Shown: positions 29,338-41,180, numbered from the stretch's first letter. The stretch: 64,000 nucleotides of DNA from Datisca glomerata (GCA_003255025.1 QANY01006193.1:433646-497645); one strand, 5' to 3'. The notes: generated by a model not told the origin, from the letters alone. Translations and numbers: made by a program.

Positions 29338-32245
29338 ATGGTGAATGATGCTTATTTTGAAACCAAGATTCAGCAAGGTTCAAAGATCAGTAAGAAAAGT
29401 TCGGGTAAGATAAGCTTTCAGTCTCATGAAGATGTTCTAAAGTTTAAAGGAGATGGGAGTTCGATGCTGGAAAACCCAGAAGTCAGAGTTGCTTCTAGCT
29501 CTTCCTTGGAGGAATCTCCAAGTTTGGATAAGATTTTAGCTATGGAGAACAAAGAAGTTGGTGAGAAGAAGGTGTGTGTTCGTGCACTAAATGTGGCGAG
29601 AAGCACTTGCTGCTCGTATTAATGGAGATGACGAGGAGCATGCTACTTGTTTTGGCACCTTTAGCTACAACCTTAACTCACCAAATAAGGGAGGAAAGGT
29701 CCAAATGGCCATTAATGGCAATGATGAGGCTGCTTCTAGCTCTAATGAGGAGCAAATCAAAGGTTTGGATGAGCTCTCAATGTCTTGTGGGCACATTTCT
29801 TTGGTCCCTTCTTCTCAGGTACACAATGACTTGTTATTACTGGATTCTAGTGCTTTAAGGGTTCCTTCATCATTTGGTGGAGCCCCATGTTTTGTAAATG
29901 AAGCTTTTACAGGTGCTTCTAAGGACAAAGAGCATGTTCAGAAGCAAACAAGCTTTCCCTTGTCTGAAAAACTCAGGCAAATCACCAAGGGTTCTCTGGC
30001 CAAAGGAGGAGCACGAAGAAGAGAGATGATCAAGGGTGAAATCTTTTGTCCATTGGTCAATGAGGCTGTACTTGAGAGCCAATCAACTCCTGCCACCTCA
30101 CCAATTCTAGCTAACCCTAGTTGTGCATGGAGTACAAACAATGACATGCATTCTGATCAAAAAGTGAAAGGACAAAAGCAAAAGGAGAAAGGACACCTAC
30201 TCTTGCATACCTTGGGCAACAACAAAGCTAAAACTTTGCTTGCAAGGACAGACAGCCTGCCCCAAAACCCGGAGCAAGGACAATCTGTCTTAATTGTGGC
30301 TGTACCTGAAGATAAAGGTGATTTGACATTGCCTTTGCCCAAGACATCCTTGGAGCACGTTTTAGGTACCCTTGTACTACCACCTATGCATGGATATGAC
30401 TCCTCCACGTCAGCTCCATCAAGGACAGACAGCCTGCCCCAAAACCCGGAGCAAGGACAATCTGTCTTAATTGTGGCTGTACCTGAAGATAAAGGTGATT
30501 TGACATTGCCTTTGCCCAAGACATCCTTGGAGCACGTTTTAGGTACCCTTGTACTACCACCTATGCATGGATATGACTCCTCCACGTCAGCTCCATCAAG
30601 GACAGACAACCTGCCCCAAAACCCGGAGCAAGGACAGCCTCTCTTAATTACAGTTGTACCTGAACATAAAGGGGATTTGACCTTGCCTTTGCTCAAGACA
30701 TCCTTGGAGCATGTTTCAGGTACCTTTGTACTACCACCTAAGCATGGAAAGGACACCTCCACGTCAGCTTCATCTTCTCCAACAGCTCGAAAACCTCATT
30801 CATCCATTTTTCCAGAATACAATCAAGTAGTTGATGATCTTGAGTTATATGCTTTTACTCAGGGGTTTAGACGAAATTGTGAGTATTATCCTTCCCCCAA
30901 ACCTTTGGAACCTTTAAAGAATAAGGAGGTGGCTGCTAAGGGTATTTCTGAAACCCTTAAGTGCAACACTATCTACCATAAACTTTGTGAAGCTTCACCT
31001 AAAGCTCAACAAAAGGATGGATCTTGGGCTGATAAAGTTAAGAGAAACCAACCTAGTAGGTTTGAGCTTGAGTTTCAGGAGTCTACAATTTATGAAGAAC
31101 ATAGGGTCATTGTAAAGCTCCCTGACTTTGTTACCAAAGACAGCTTTGCCAAATGGGAGACTTGTTTGGTTGGCTATTTTGTGGGTAAAACAGCTCCATT
31201 ACACTTGGTTAAGAGGATTGCGTTGCAGCTTTGGAAAGGGAGAGGTCTCCTTGATGTTCAAGCTTCCAAAGGACTCTTCTATTTCAAATTTGATAACTTA
31301 GAACATCGAGATTATTTCTTTAAAGATGGACCTTGGCATTTGTTAGGGAAACCTCTTATTCTGCAACCATGGGAGCCTAATGTCAAATTCACAAAGGAAA
31401 AGTTAGCTAAGATCCCCATTTGGGTGAAACTTTGGAATGTTCCCCTTGAGTTGAGAACCTCTGAAGCTCTAAGCTACATTGCTAGTGCAGTGGGTAAACC
31501 CCTATACTCGGATCACTTGACTGCAAAAGGAGTGAAAAGAGACTTCGCTAGAATCTGTGTTGAGATTTCAACCAAGTCAAGAATCCTTAAGCATCTTGAT
31601 ATTGATCTTGGTATTGAAGGATGGGATCCAATTGATGTTTTTGTAGAGTATGAGGGCCTACCAAAGAGGTGTGACAAGTGTGATATCTTTGGTCATGATT
31701 GTGATTTCATCCAGCAAGCTAAAACACTTTCTCCTAATCCCCAAGCTACAGCCCCATCTCTACCACAATCCAACCCTAGCTCCACCTCAAACTCCCCAAA
31801 TCACTCCTCTCCCTCATCCCCCACACATTCCACCCCAAAACAATCCCCCATTTCTCCCTCACTTCTCCCAAACACCACTCCCTCAACCCATTTGGATGAT
31901 GACAGTGGCTGGATTGAGATTCCATCCAAGAGATCAAGGAAGAAAATCAACTCAGAAGTGGGACTTGAATTGGCCTTAGTGCTAGACCAAGACATAGTTG
32001 AAGCTTCCCCACTAAGGGTGGAACCTATTGAGCACTCAACTGAGGAAGAAGAGGATAATCTTGCTGTCGTGAGCAAGAACCAAGAGCTTTCCACCCCTTC
32101 ACCTTCTCTAAACACTTCCAGCTCAAGCAAAAGGAGAAAGAAGAAGAAGAAGAAGAAGGTCAATGGCACACCACACCCTGCAAAGGGTAGAGATAAAGGA
32201 GTTGCAGCTAGTGGAGAAACCCACAACCCACCCATTCATGTTTAA
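29338..32245 (+). pseudogene. LINE-A ORF1 (RNA-binding protein), one frameshift
   Basis: Starts at ATG 29338 (MVNDAYFETK), 116 bp into the element. The first frame ends at 29622; the main frame continues without a stop from about 29591 to TAA 32245, so one frameshift near 29585 is the only visible lesion. Features of the 884-codon main frame: three 59-residue repeats (about residues 219-395), a DUF4283-like domain (about 490-680: LVGYFVGKTAPLHLVKR, IWVKLWNVPLELR), a zinc-knuckle segment (PKRCDKCDIFGHDCD, about 690), a Ser/Pro-rich linker, and a Lys run (about 845-855) that may act in RNA binding or nuclear import. ORF1 proteins coat the LINE RNA. The stop overlaps the ORF2 ATG by 8 nt. Confidence 0.92.
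30245..30775 (+). repeat. Three tandem 177-bp (59-codon) repeats in LINE-A ORF1
   Basis: Units start at 30245, 30422 and 30599 (AGGACAGACAGCCTGCCCC). Units 1 and 2 look identical; unit 3 differs at many positions. The period is a multiple of three and keeps the frame, so the protein carries SLPQNPEQGQ...TLVLPPMHG repeats. Confidence 0.95.
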
Positions 32246-35200
32246 TCTTGCTACTTGGAACATTAGGGGGCTCAATGACTCCTTAAAACAAGCTGCTGTG
32301 AGGAAGCTTTGTAAGAATTCCAATCTTTCTCTTTGTTCTTTACTTGAAACTAAAGTGAAAAACTTTAAATTCACTAATCTTGCTAAGGCCATTTTTCCTA
32401 ATTGGGAGGTGGTAGCAAACTACAATTTTGCTGCAGGGGGTAGAATTTGGGTTGCTTGGGACCCAAAAGTACTTGATGTAATAGTTTTGGATACTACTGA
32501 CCAAGTTTTATTTTGTAAGCTTACTATTAAGCATTCTAATGTTGTATGTTATATCACATTCGTATATGCTTCAAATTCTAAAGTGATCAGGAAGAAGCTT
32601 TGGGAATCCTTGTGCTCCCACCACTCACTCACTTCTCATGCCCCATGGCTTATCACCGGAGATTTCAATGTTATTGCCTCCCCTAGTGAGAAATCAGGAG
32701 GAGCTAAGGGATGGGATGATGGCATCTTTGACTTCAACAAATGCACTTTCACTATTGAGGTTGAGGACCTTGCATACTCAGGTTGTCAATTCACATGGTC
32801 AAACAAGCATAATGATGGAACCTTTATTATGTGTAAGTTGGATAGAGCCATGGCAAATATTCACTGGATGGACTCGTTCCCTGACACAAAGTGTCTCTTT
32901 GCTCCTCCCGGCATCTCTGATCACAGTCCAATTGTCTTACAAATGGAGAAGGACTCCTATAAACCAAGAGTAAGCTTCAAGTTTTTTGAGTTTTGGTTTG
33001 AAAGAGAAGGGTTTTGGCAGCTTTTGGATAGAGTTTGGGGGGCTGAGATTTCAGGGACAGCAATGTTTAGGCTCTGTAAGAAGCTTAAGGCACTCAAAGG
33101 TGAACTGAGGAGGTTCAACCAAAGATTTTGCAGTGATCTTCCTTCTAGAGTTAAATTGGCTGAAGCACACATGGAGTCAATTCAAAACTTGTTGGGAAAT
33201 GACCCTTTAAATGCATTGTTACAGGCTCAGGAGAGAGATGCATGCTCCAAATTCTTTGAGCTTAGACATGCTGAAGAGAGCTTCTACAGGCAGAAGTCAA
33301 GAGTACAGTGGCTTCAGTTGGGTGATCAGAACACTTCTTTCTTTTTTCAAAGTATGAAAAAGAATAGATTCAAAACCAGGATTACACACCTGGACAACCA
33401 AGGCTCTCTACTTACTTCCCATGAGGAGATCCAGGATCATATATTAGATTACTACAAAAATCTCTTGGGTACACCAAATGAAGAAATGGGAGTCAATTGG
33501 AGTATACTTGATTGTGCTTTGCCAAGAAAGCTTGGACCTGATCAGGCTGTACCTTTGGCTCTTCCCATTGAAGAAAATGAGGTCAAGCAAGCTATTTTCA
33601 GTATGGGAAGTGGCAAAGCTCCTGGACCAGATGGTTTTTCAGCTGGGTTCTTTAAGAAAGCATGGCATGTGGTGGGTGGGGATGTAACCAAAGCTGTTTT
33701 GGAGTTCTTTACTACAGGTAACCTCCTAAAAGAGGTTAACTCAACTGCAATCACCTTAATACCAAAAGTCCCTAATCCCACTAGTATTGGGGACTTTAGA
33801 CCTATCTCTTGCTGCAATGTAGTCTACAAGTGCATCACAAAAATACTTGCTGAAAGACTCAAGCTTGTATTACCCAACATCGTAAGTCAGAACCAAAGTG
33901 CTTTTATCCCAGGAAGGAGAATGGCTGACAATATTTTTCTCTCCCAAGAATTACTTAGAAGCTACCATAGATCACTTGGTTTGCCAAGGTGTGCTCTCAA
34001 GGTGGACCTTAAGAAAGCCTATGATAGTGTGAACTGGTCACTAATAGGTAAAGCTTTTCAATGCCTTGGCTTCCCAAATGTTTTCATTTCTTGGGTCATG
34101 GAGTGCCTTTCTTCTCCCTCATACTCAGTGAATATAAATGGTGAGCTGCATGGTTACTTTAGGGGTGCTAAAGGAATTAGACAAGGGGATCCAATCTCTC
34201 CTTACATCTTTGTCATCATCATGGAGGTCTTGACAGGGATCTTGAGCTTTGCAGCCAAACACTCAGAGTTCCAGTTCCATTGGAGGTGCAAAGAGCTTAA
34301 CTTAGTTAATCTGTGCTTTGCTGATGACCTACTCTTATTCTGTAAAGGAGACAAAAAAAGCGTGCATGTGCTTAAGGAAGCTTTGGCCATTTTCCAAGAG
34401 CTATCAGGGCTTCAACCAAATATTTCAAAGAGTCAACTGTTCTTATCAGGGGTGAGCACAGAGATGTCTTCTATCATTCATGCTGAACTGGGTTTTACAG
34501 AAGGGTCTCTTCCAGTTAGATATCTTGGTGTCCCACTCATTACAACCAAGCTTACCAAATCAGATTGTCAAGGTTTGGTTGACAGACTCACTATGAGAAT
34601 CAGTTCTTGGGAATCAAAGTATTTGTCTTATGCTGGAAGACTCCAACTTATCAAGTCTGTCCTTATGGCTATGGTCAACTTTTGGAGTGGTCTCTTCATT
34701 CTCCCTAAAAAAGTGGTGAAGACAGTCCAATGCTAGGTAAGAAATTTTCTATGGAATGGCCAAGATACTAAAGCTTCTGGGGCCAAGGTAACTTGGGCAG
34801 ACCTATGTTTTGACAAGGTACAAGGTGGGTTGGGCCTTAGGGATTTGGTTCTAGCTAATGAAGTTGCTATAGCCAAACACTTATGGTTCTTGCTACTCCC
34901 TTCTAAAAGATCACTTTGGAAAGATTGGTGTCAAACATACCTAATCAGAGAGAGTTCAATTTTCTTGGTTTCCATTCCTTTTAACCCATCTTGGGTTTGG
35001 AGAAAGCTTCTCAAGCTTAGGAGCAAGTTTCTGCCCTTTTGCTCTATAACTATTGGAGATGGCACTACTGTGACGCTTCTTACAGATAATTGGCATCCTC
35101 TAGGTGTCCTTTGGGCCAGATTTGGGCAAAGACAATTGTCAGGAACTTCTTGGACTATGGACTCTATGGTGAGTGTTGTCATTCAAGACAATCAATGGCA

Positions 35201-35747
35201 TTGGCCAACTTCAAACACCTTTGAGTTTCTTGAGATTAGAAGTGTTCCAATTCCTCCTCCCCAAGCTCAACGACAAGATTTTGGAAAATGGAGTTCAAGT
35301 CAGAATGGAGATTTCTCCCTAAGTCTAACCTATAAGGCACTGTTCCCTACAAGACAAACGGTTAAGTGGGCAAAGGTGATATCGTTCTCTAAACACATCC
35401 CAAGGTGCAGCTTTATCTCTTGGTTAGCTTTGAGAAACAAACTTTCCACTAGAGATAGGGTTGCACAATGGGACCAAACACCAGGGTTTTGTTCTGATTG
35501 TGTGTGTTGTGTTGGCTACCAGGAGACACATGAGCATCTTTTTATCAATTGTTGTTATGCAGCCAGAGTATGGGCCACACTTGTGAACAAATGTGATCTA
35601 CACTGCCAGGTTAGGGATTGGGATCAGTTTGTAGAATTGATGCTAGCTAATGCAAAAGGGAAGTCACTCAGAGGAGTCCTAGTTAAGCTAGCTTTTACTT
35701 CCTTCATCTATTATATATGGAGAGAAAGAAATGCTAGGATTTTTTAA
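32238..35747 (+). pseudogene. LINE-A ORF2 (endonuclease/RT polyprotein), one internal stop
   Basis: ATG 32238 overlaps the ORF1 stop in ATGTTTAA. AP-endonuclease: residues 1-~230 (WNIRGLND, LETKVK, GDFNVI, KLDRAM, GISDHSPIV). RT: ~430-760 (LIPKVPNP, FRPISCCNVVYK, SAFIPGRRMADNIFLSQ, LKVDLKKAYDSVNW, GIRQGDPISPYIF, catalytic CFADDLLLF with FADD for YADD, VRYLGVPLI). An in-frame TAG at 34734-34736 interrupts the connection region, after which the same frame stays open. The zf-RVT-like end has SDCVCCVGYQETHEHLFINC and YYIWRERNARIF, stop TAA 35745-35747. It nicks target DNA and primes reverse transcription in place. The TAA lies about 45 codons before the position where other LINE groups end. Confidence 0.95.
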
Positions 35748-36069
35748 GGCAAAATCAGAGATTCCAAGATCCTAACTGAAGCTATTTCACAATTAGTCAG
35801 ATTAAGGCTTTGGGATTCGAAGTGTTTTGGCACTAATGATACTAATCTACGTTTAGTGGATAGATGGGGTCTTAACCCAAGCATTTTGTAAACCTTGGCT
35901 GTCTTATGAAGCATTGATATCTAATTTCAGTACTTTACATGTTACCAGTTTAATTTGCGTGCAGATCTTAAGCCTCTAATCAGGCTCTAATTTTGTACTT
36001 CCTAGGGTATGCCCCTTGTACATGTGTAAGTATCTTTTGGTTTATACAATTTGTTTACCCAAAAAAAAA

Positions 36070-38892
36070 TGTACTCGAACTGACTTTTGACACCCAATAC
36101 ATTTTTACGATAAACATTTGGAGTTTTATGGTCATTAAGGAGCTTCTAGTGCCATACGGAGTCAAAAAAATCTAATGGGACCAGTTTTGGTCCATACTAG
36201 ATGAACTTGACTAAACATGGATCTTTTGGGCATGACATGTAGTTGAATTGACTTTTCACACCCAATACACATTTGGGATAGGAATTTGAAGCGTTGTGGT
36301 CGTTTTAGATGCTTATAGTGCCCTACGATGTCAAAAGACGCAATGGGACGTGTTTCACCCCAAACTAGATGAACTTGGCTAAACTTGGATCTTTTGGGCA
36401 TAACATGTACTTGAACTTACTTTTGACACCCAATACACGTTTGGGATAAGAATTTGAAGTGTTGTGGTCATTTTATGTGCTTCTAGTATAAAACAGAGTA
36501 AAAAATTCCCAATTAGGCTTGTTTAGGCCCAAACTAGATGAGCTTTGCTAAACTTGGATCTCTTAGGCATGACATGTACTTGAACTGGCTTTAGCACCCA
36601 ATACATGTTTGGGATAAGAATTTGAAGTGTTGTGGTCGTTTTATGTGCTTCTAGTTCCATATGGAGACAAAAAGACCCCATCGGACTTCTTTGGCAAAAC
36701 TTGGATCTTTTGGGCATGGCATGTACTGAATTGACTTTTGACACCCAATACACATTTGGGATAAGAATTTGGAGTGTCACGGTCGTTTTAGGTGCTTCTA
36801 GTGACGTATGAAGTCAAAAAGAGCCAATGGGACGTGTTTAGGCCCAAACTAGATGAACTTTGCTAAACTTGGATCTTTTGGGCATGGCATGTACTTGAAC
36901 TAACTTTTTATACCGAATACGCATTTGGGATAAAAATTTGGAGTGTTGTGGTTGTTTTAGGTACTTCTAGTGTCATACGGAGTCAAAAAGATCCAATGGG
37001 ATGTGTTTAGGCCCAAACTAATGAACTTGGCTAAACTTGGTTCTTTTTGGCATGGCATGTATTCGAACTAACTTTTGACACCCAATACATGTTTAGGACA
37101 AGAATTTAGAGCGTTGTAGCCATTTAAGATGCTTCGAGTGCAATACAGAGTCAAATAGACCTGATGGGATGTGTTTTGGCCCAAACTAGGTTAACTTAGC
37201 TAAACTTGGATGTTTTTGGCATGACATGTACTTGAACTGACTTTTGACACCCAATACACGTTTGAGATAAGAATTTGGAGTGTTGTGGTTGTTTTAGGTG
37301 CTTCTAGTGCTTTACGGAGTCAAAAAGACCCAAATGGACATGTTTTGGCCTAGACTAGATGGAGTTTGCTTAACTTAGATCTTTTGGGCATGGCATGTAG
37401 TCGAACTGAGTTTTGCAACCGAATACACGTTTGGGATAAGATGTGTTTGTGCGACAGCTAGTTGAACTTGGCTAAACTTGGATATTTTGGGCATGGTATA
37501 AGAATTTGGAGCGTTGTGGTTGTTTTAGGTGCTTCTAGTGCCTTATGGAGTCAAAAAGACCCAAATGGACATGTTTTGGCCCAGAGTAGATGGAGTTAGC
37601 TAAACTTAGATCTTTTGGGCATGACATGTAGTCGAACTAAATTTTGACACCCAATACACGTTTGAAATAAGTATTTGGAGTGTTGTGGTCGTTGTAGGTG
37701 CTTCTAGTGCCATATGGAGTCAAATAGACCCAATGGGCATGTTTTGGCCTAAACAAGTTGAACTTAGCTAAACTTGGAAATTTTCTGTGTGGCATGTACT
37801 CGAACTGACTTTTGGCACCTAATACACGTTTGAGACAATATTTTGGATTGTTGTGGTCATTTTAGGTGCTTCTAGTGCCCATACGGAGTCAAAAAGACCC
37901 AATGGGATGTGTGTAGGCCCAAACTAGAAGAACATGACTAAACTCATATCTTTTGGGCATCACATGTACCCGAACTGACTTTTGACCCCCAATACACGTT
38001 TGGGATAAGTATTTGGAGTGTTGTGGTTATTTTAGGCTCTACCAGTGCCATACATAGTCAAATAGACATCATGAGACGTGTTTAGGCCCAAACTAGATAA
38101 ACTTGGCTAAACTTGGATCTTTTGGGCATGAGATGTACTTAAACTGACTTTTGACACCCAATACACGTCTGGGATATTAATTTGAAGTGTTGTGGTCATT
38201 TTATGTTCTTCTAGTGCCATACATTGTCGAAAAGGCCCAATTGGACGTGTTTAGGCCCAACTAGATGAAACTGCCTAAACATGGATCTTTTCATCATGGC
38301 ATGTACTCGAACTGACTTTTGACACCCAATACACATTAGGGAAAAGAATTAGAGTGTTGTAGTCATTAGGTGCTTCTGGTGCCCAGCAAAGTTAAAACGA
38401 CCCAATGGGAGGTGTTGTGGCCCAAACTAGACCAACTTGGCTAAACTTGAGTCTTTTCGGCATGGATGTACTCGAACTGACTTTTGACACCCAATACACA
38501 TTTGGGATAGGTATTTGGGGTGTTTTTGTCGTTTTAGGTGCTTCTAGTTCCATACAGAGTCAAATAGTCTCGATGGGATGTGTTTTGGTACAAACTAGAT
38601 TAACTTGGCTAAACCTGGAACGTTTGGACATGACATGTACTTGAACTGACTTTTGACACACAATACACGCTTGGGATAAGAATTTGAAGTATTGTGGTCA
38701 TTTTATATGCTTCTATTGTCATACTGATTCAAAATGTCCCAAGTGGACGTGTTTGGGCCAGAACTAGATGAAGTTGGCTAAACTTGGATCTTTTGGGTAT
38801 GGCATGTGCTCGAACTGACTTTTGACACATAATACATGTTTGAGATAGAAGAATTAAGAGTGTTGTGGTCATTTTAGGTGCTTCTAGTGCAT
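36070..38892. repeat. 169-bp satellite array, about 17 units
   Basis: The second-longest uninterrupted array. Successive CTTCTAGT landmarks at about 36143, 36312, 36480, 36648 and 36964 give periods of 168-169 bp, with occasional deleted units. Units differ by many substitutions, so the array is old or poorly homogenised. A small scrambled unit occurs near 37440-37500. No gene. Confidence 0.95.
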
Positions 38893-39657
38893 ATTTTACA
38901 ACTCCTATGCATAGTTTACATTTATCTACTAATAAGCATGCTAATCTTGATGGTAAGAAACAGAAAGATCTAGTAAGGGTTTTACATGCCAAGGACCGAG
39001 CTAACATTGAAAGTAAGAATGAGCAATATGCTAAGCAAGCCAATCAGAGGAGTTCGAAGTTTGTTTTACAACCTGAAGTTTGGGTTTGGAAGCACATGCA
39101 TGATGAAAGGTTTCCTACACAAAGGAAAACAAAATCGTTGACTAGAGGGGACGGATCATTCCATGTCCTTGCAAGAATCAACGGCAATGCCTACAAGTTT
39201 GATCTTCCCGGTGAGTGCAATGTAAGTACTAAATTTAATGTAACTAACTTGTTCCCATTTGATGTAGGTGATGATTTGAGGACAAATCCTTTCCAAGCGG
39301 GAGGGAATGATGAGGATCCAGTTGCACAACCTCAAATGATGGATCTATTTCAAGTACCAAGAGGCTAAATCACAAGAGTTAGAGAAAAGAGGATGGATGA
39401 AGCACTCAATGGGAGTATGACGTGAAGCATGACATGGAGTATAATAGCCTACATGGAGCATGATGTGCCGTCCAACATGGCAGTCCACATAGAGGATGAT
39501 GTGGCATCCAACATTACATCCTACATGGACCATGACATGGCAACCAACATGGCAGCCGAATGGTGCATGACATGGCATCCTACATGGCATTGCACGTGGA
39601 GCATGAAGTGGCGTTCAATATGGAAGTCCACATGGAGCATGACATGGCATTTTAAAT
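38893..39657 (+). pseudogene. gypsy-I copy 4, pol C-terminus with 12-residue repeat tail
   Basis: The frame from about 38893 to 39368 reads KHANLDGKKQKDLVRVLHAKDRANIESKNEQYAKQAN, VWVWKHMHDERFP, GDGSFHVLARINGNAYKFDLPG, VSTKFNVTNLFPFDVGDDLRTNP: the C-terminal part of a Ty3/gypsy integrase. It crosses the purine-rich AAGCGGGAGGGAA tract into the LTR (39308) and stops at TAA 39366-39368; past that, the repeat frame (YMEHDVPSNMAVHIEDDVAS) is open from 39429. The left edge abuts satellite. Confidence 0.86.
39296..39307 (+). other. Polypurine tract of gypsy-I (coding)
   Basis: AGCGGGAGGGAA ends exactly at the LTR TG. The tract primes plus-strand DNA synthesis. It lies inside the pol frame, encoding the Gly-Gly-Asn of AGGNDED. 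Equivalents: AAGAGGGAGGGAA (copy 5, ends 43321 on the minus strand) and AAGAGGAAGAGAA (copy 6). Confidence 0.82.
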
Positions 39658-40231
39658 GATGATAAGGAATCAAGACAACTTGGAAATCAAGTGGACAGCC
39701 AATAATAGTTTATTATTAGATCATGACACCTTGGGAATCTTAACCGTGAAATGGACAGCCAATAGGAGTCTTTTAGGTGGATTACAAGTTCCATATTTAT
39801 TACAATTAATATTTCTTTATCTTTTATATTTAGTTTAGGTTATTTAAACACTTTAGGTCTTTAAGGCTTATAGTTTTTTTCTATTTAAGCATGGTTTTAC
39901 AATGTATTAAAAAAATTGATCAATATTATTTCTTTGTGAGAGTTTTCTCTTGATTCTTCTTAGAACTTTTCAAACTTATCAAAAATATTCTTGTGGCGTC
40001 TAAAACTTAGACTTATCACTCACTTTTCCTTCTTATTCTTGAGTGTGGCATCTAAATCATACCTTTGGTTCCTTTCGAAGCATCAATTTGGGTCATAGGT
40101 CTTATACCTAAGGTTCTCTTTGTGTCATAGAAAACGGGTCAGGGTTTCTTCTTCGTTAAAATCGATCCTTGGGTTCTTGAACCATCATTATTATCGAGTT
40201 TCATCGCAAAGCGACGGTGAGGTTCATATCA
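39308..40231 (+). repeat. gypsy-I copy 4, 3' LTR
   Basis: TGATGAGGATCC...TTCATATCA, 924 bp, directly preceded by the purine tract GCGGGAGGGAA (candidate polypurine tract). Its right end abuts gypsy-II pol sequence at 40232. Confidence 0.9.
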
Positions 40232-40741
40232 CTAAGCAAGCAAATAAGTGGCGTTTACACGTTGTTTTCAACCTAGAGATTAGGTTTGGGTGCACATGCG
40301 TAAGGAGAGGTTTCTTAACAAAGGAAATCAGAATTGCAGACTAGAGGAGATGGACCTTTTCAAGTCTTGGAATGAATCAATGATAGCGCCTATGAGCTAA
40401 CTTTGCCAAGAAACTATGGTAATGTTAGTGCAACTTTTAATATGGCTGATTTATCTTTGTTTGATGTAGATGATTCGAGGACAAATCCTTTTGAAGAGGG
40501 AAGTAATGATGGAGATCGAGGTGCTGTTTCTAAATACTCGCAAGATCCATTTCAAGGAATTGGTGGTCTAATGACTCAGGCGAGAACAAAGAGGATGAAA
40601 GAGGCTTTACAAGGTGAAATCATGGAATTGCATGACAAAGAGGCTGTTCTAGATGATTCTAAAGCATCACCAAGGATAGTCACTTGTCTTTATGTGCAAG
40701 GCTTGGATTTGGAAGAACAAAGATTGGAATCCATGACATGA
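40232..40741 (+). pseudogene. gypsy-II copy 1, pol C-terminus
   Basis: Starts abruptly with AKQANKWRLHV-like text, is frameshifted, then is open at 40403-40741: NVSATFNMADLSLFDVDDSRTNPFEEGSNDGD, GLMTQARTKRMKEALQGEI, ending QRLESMT. The codons FEEGSN lie in the purine tract GAAGAGGGAAGTAA, and the frame continues ~235 nt into the LTR. Homologous to 46986-47573. Confidence 0.83.
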
Positions 40742-41180
40742 GGCCCAATTCATATTTTATGCGTTTTATGGGTTCTGGACTTAAATAAAGTATTATATGA
40801 TTTTTAAGTTGTTTTGTTGGGTGTTGGCTCTGGACCTTTGGGCTCACTTGCGGTTCAGCATAATTTTTATTTTCTATGTTTAAATCATTATTAGGGTTTT
40901 CCATATAAAGGCTCATAGGTTGTAAAAAAATTTACATTTATCGTGAGTAATATTATTCACCGAGGTTTCGCTTTACTTTCTTGTGTTCTTGATAGACTAC
41001 ATAATTTTACTTCTCAAGGGAGTGATCAACCTTGTGGCATCTCAAGATTAGGGTCTTAAGGACTTAAGTTTTCCTTAGGGTTCTAATCTGATTGACATCG
41101 ACTTGTTCCTAGCTTCTGATTTGTGTCTTGCTCGTTGATTCAAGGGTTCCTAGGGCAGGTCACCTAGTGGGTTCGTATCA
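40507..41180 (+). repeat. gypsy-II copy 1, 3' LTR
   Basis: TGATGGAGATCG...GGTTCGTATCA, 674 bp; the second copy at 47429-48104 is 676 bp with the same ends. It includes the pol stop. The right flank CATGTACTT is satellite. Confidence 0.86.

Larger units (their letters stand above)
29222..36069 (+). mobile_element. LINE-A copy 2, full length and nearly intact
   Basis: A 6.85-kb L1-type LINE with target duplication TGTACTCGAACTG (29209-29221 and 36070-36082), a 5' palindrome, ORF1 (29338-32245, one frameshift), ORF2 (32238-35747, one in-frame stop) and a 3' UTR with TAGGGTATGCCCC and a 9-A tail. It sits in satellite. Apart from two disabling lesions all domains are in order, so this is the best reference copy in the window. 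Confidence 0.96.

Noticed and set aside
30157..30762. 201-codon antisense frame over the LINE-A ORF1 repeats
   Set aside because: It mirrors the 177-bp repeat on the opposite strand; the sense frame carries the family domains.
36162..36780. Short frames within satellite units (also 38405-38644, 49244-49800)
   Set aside because: They repeat with the 169-bp period, drift freely and share no conserved start; no sign of coding.
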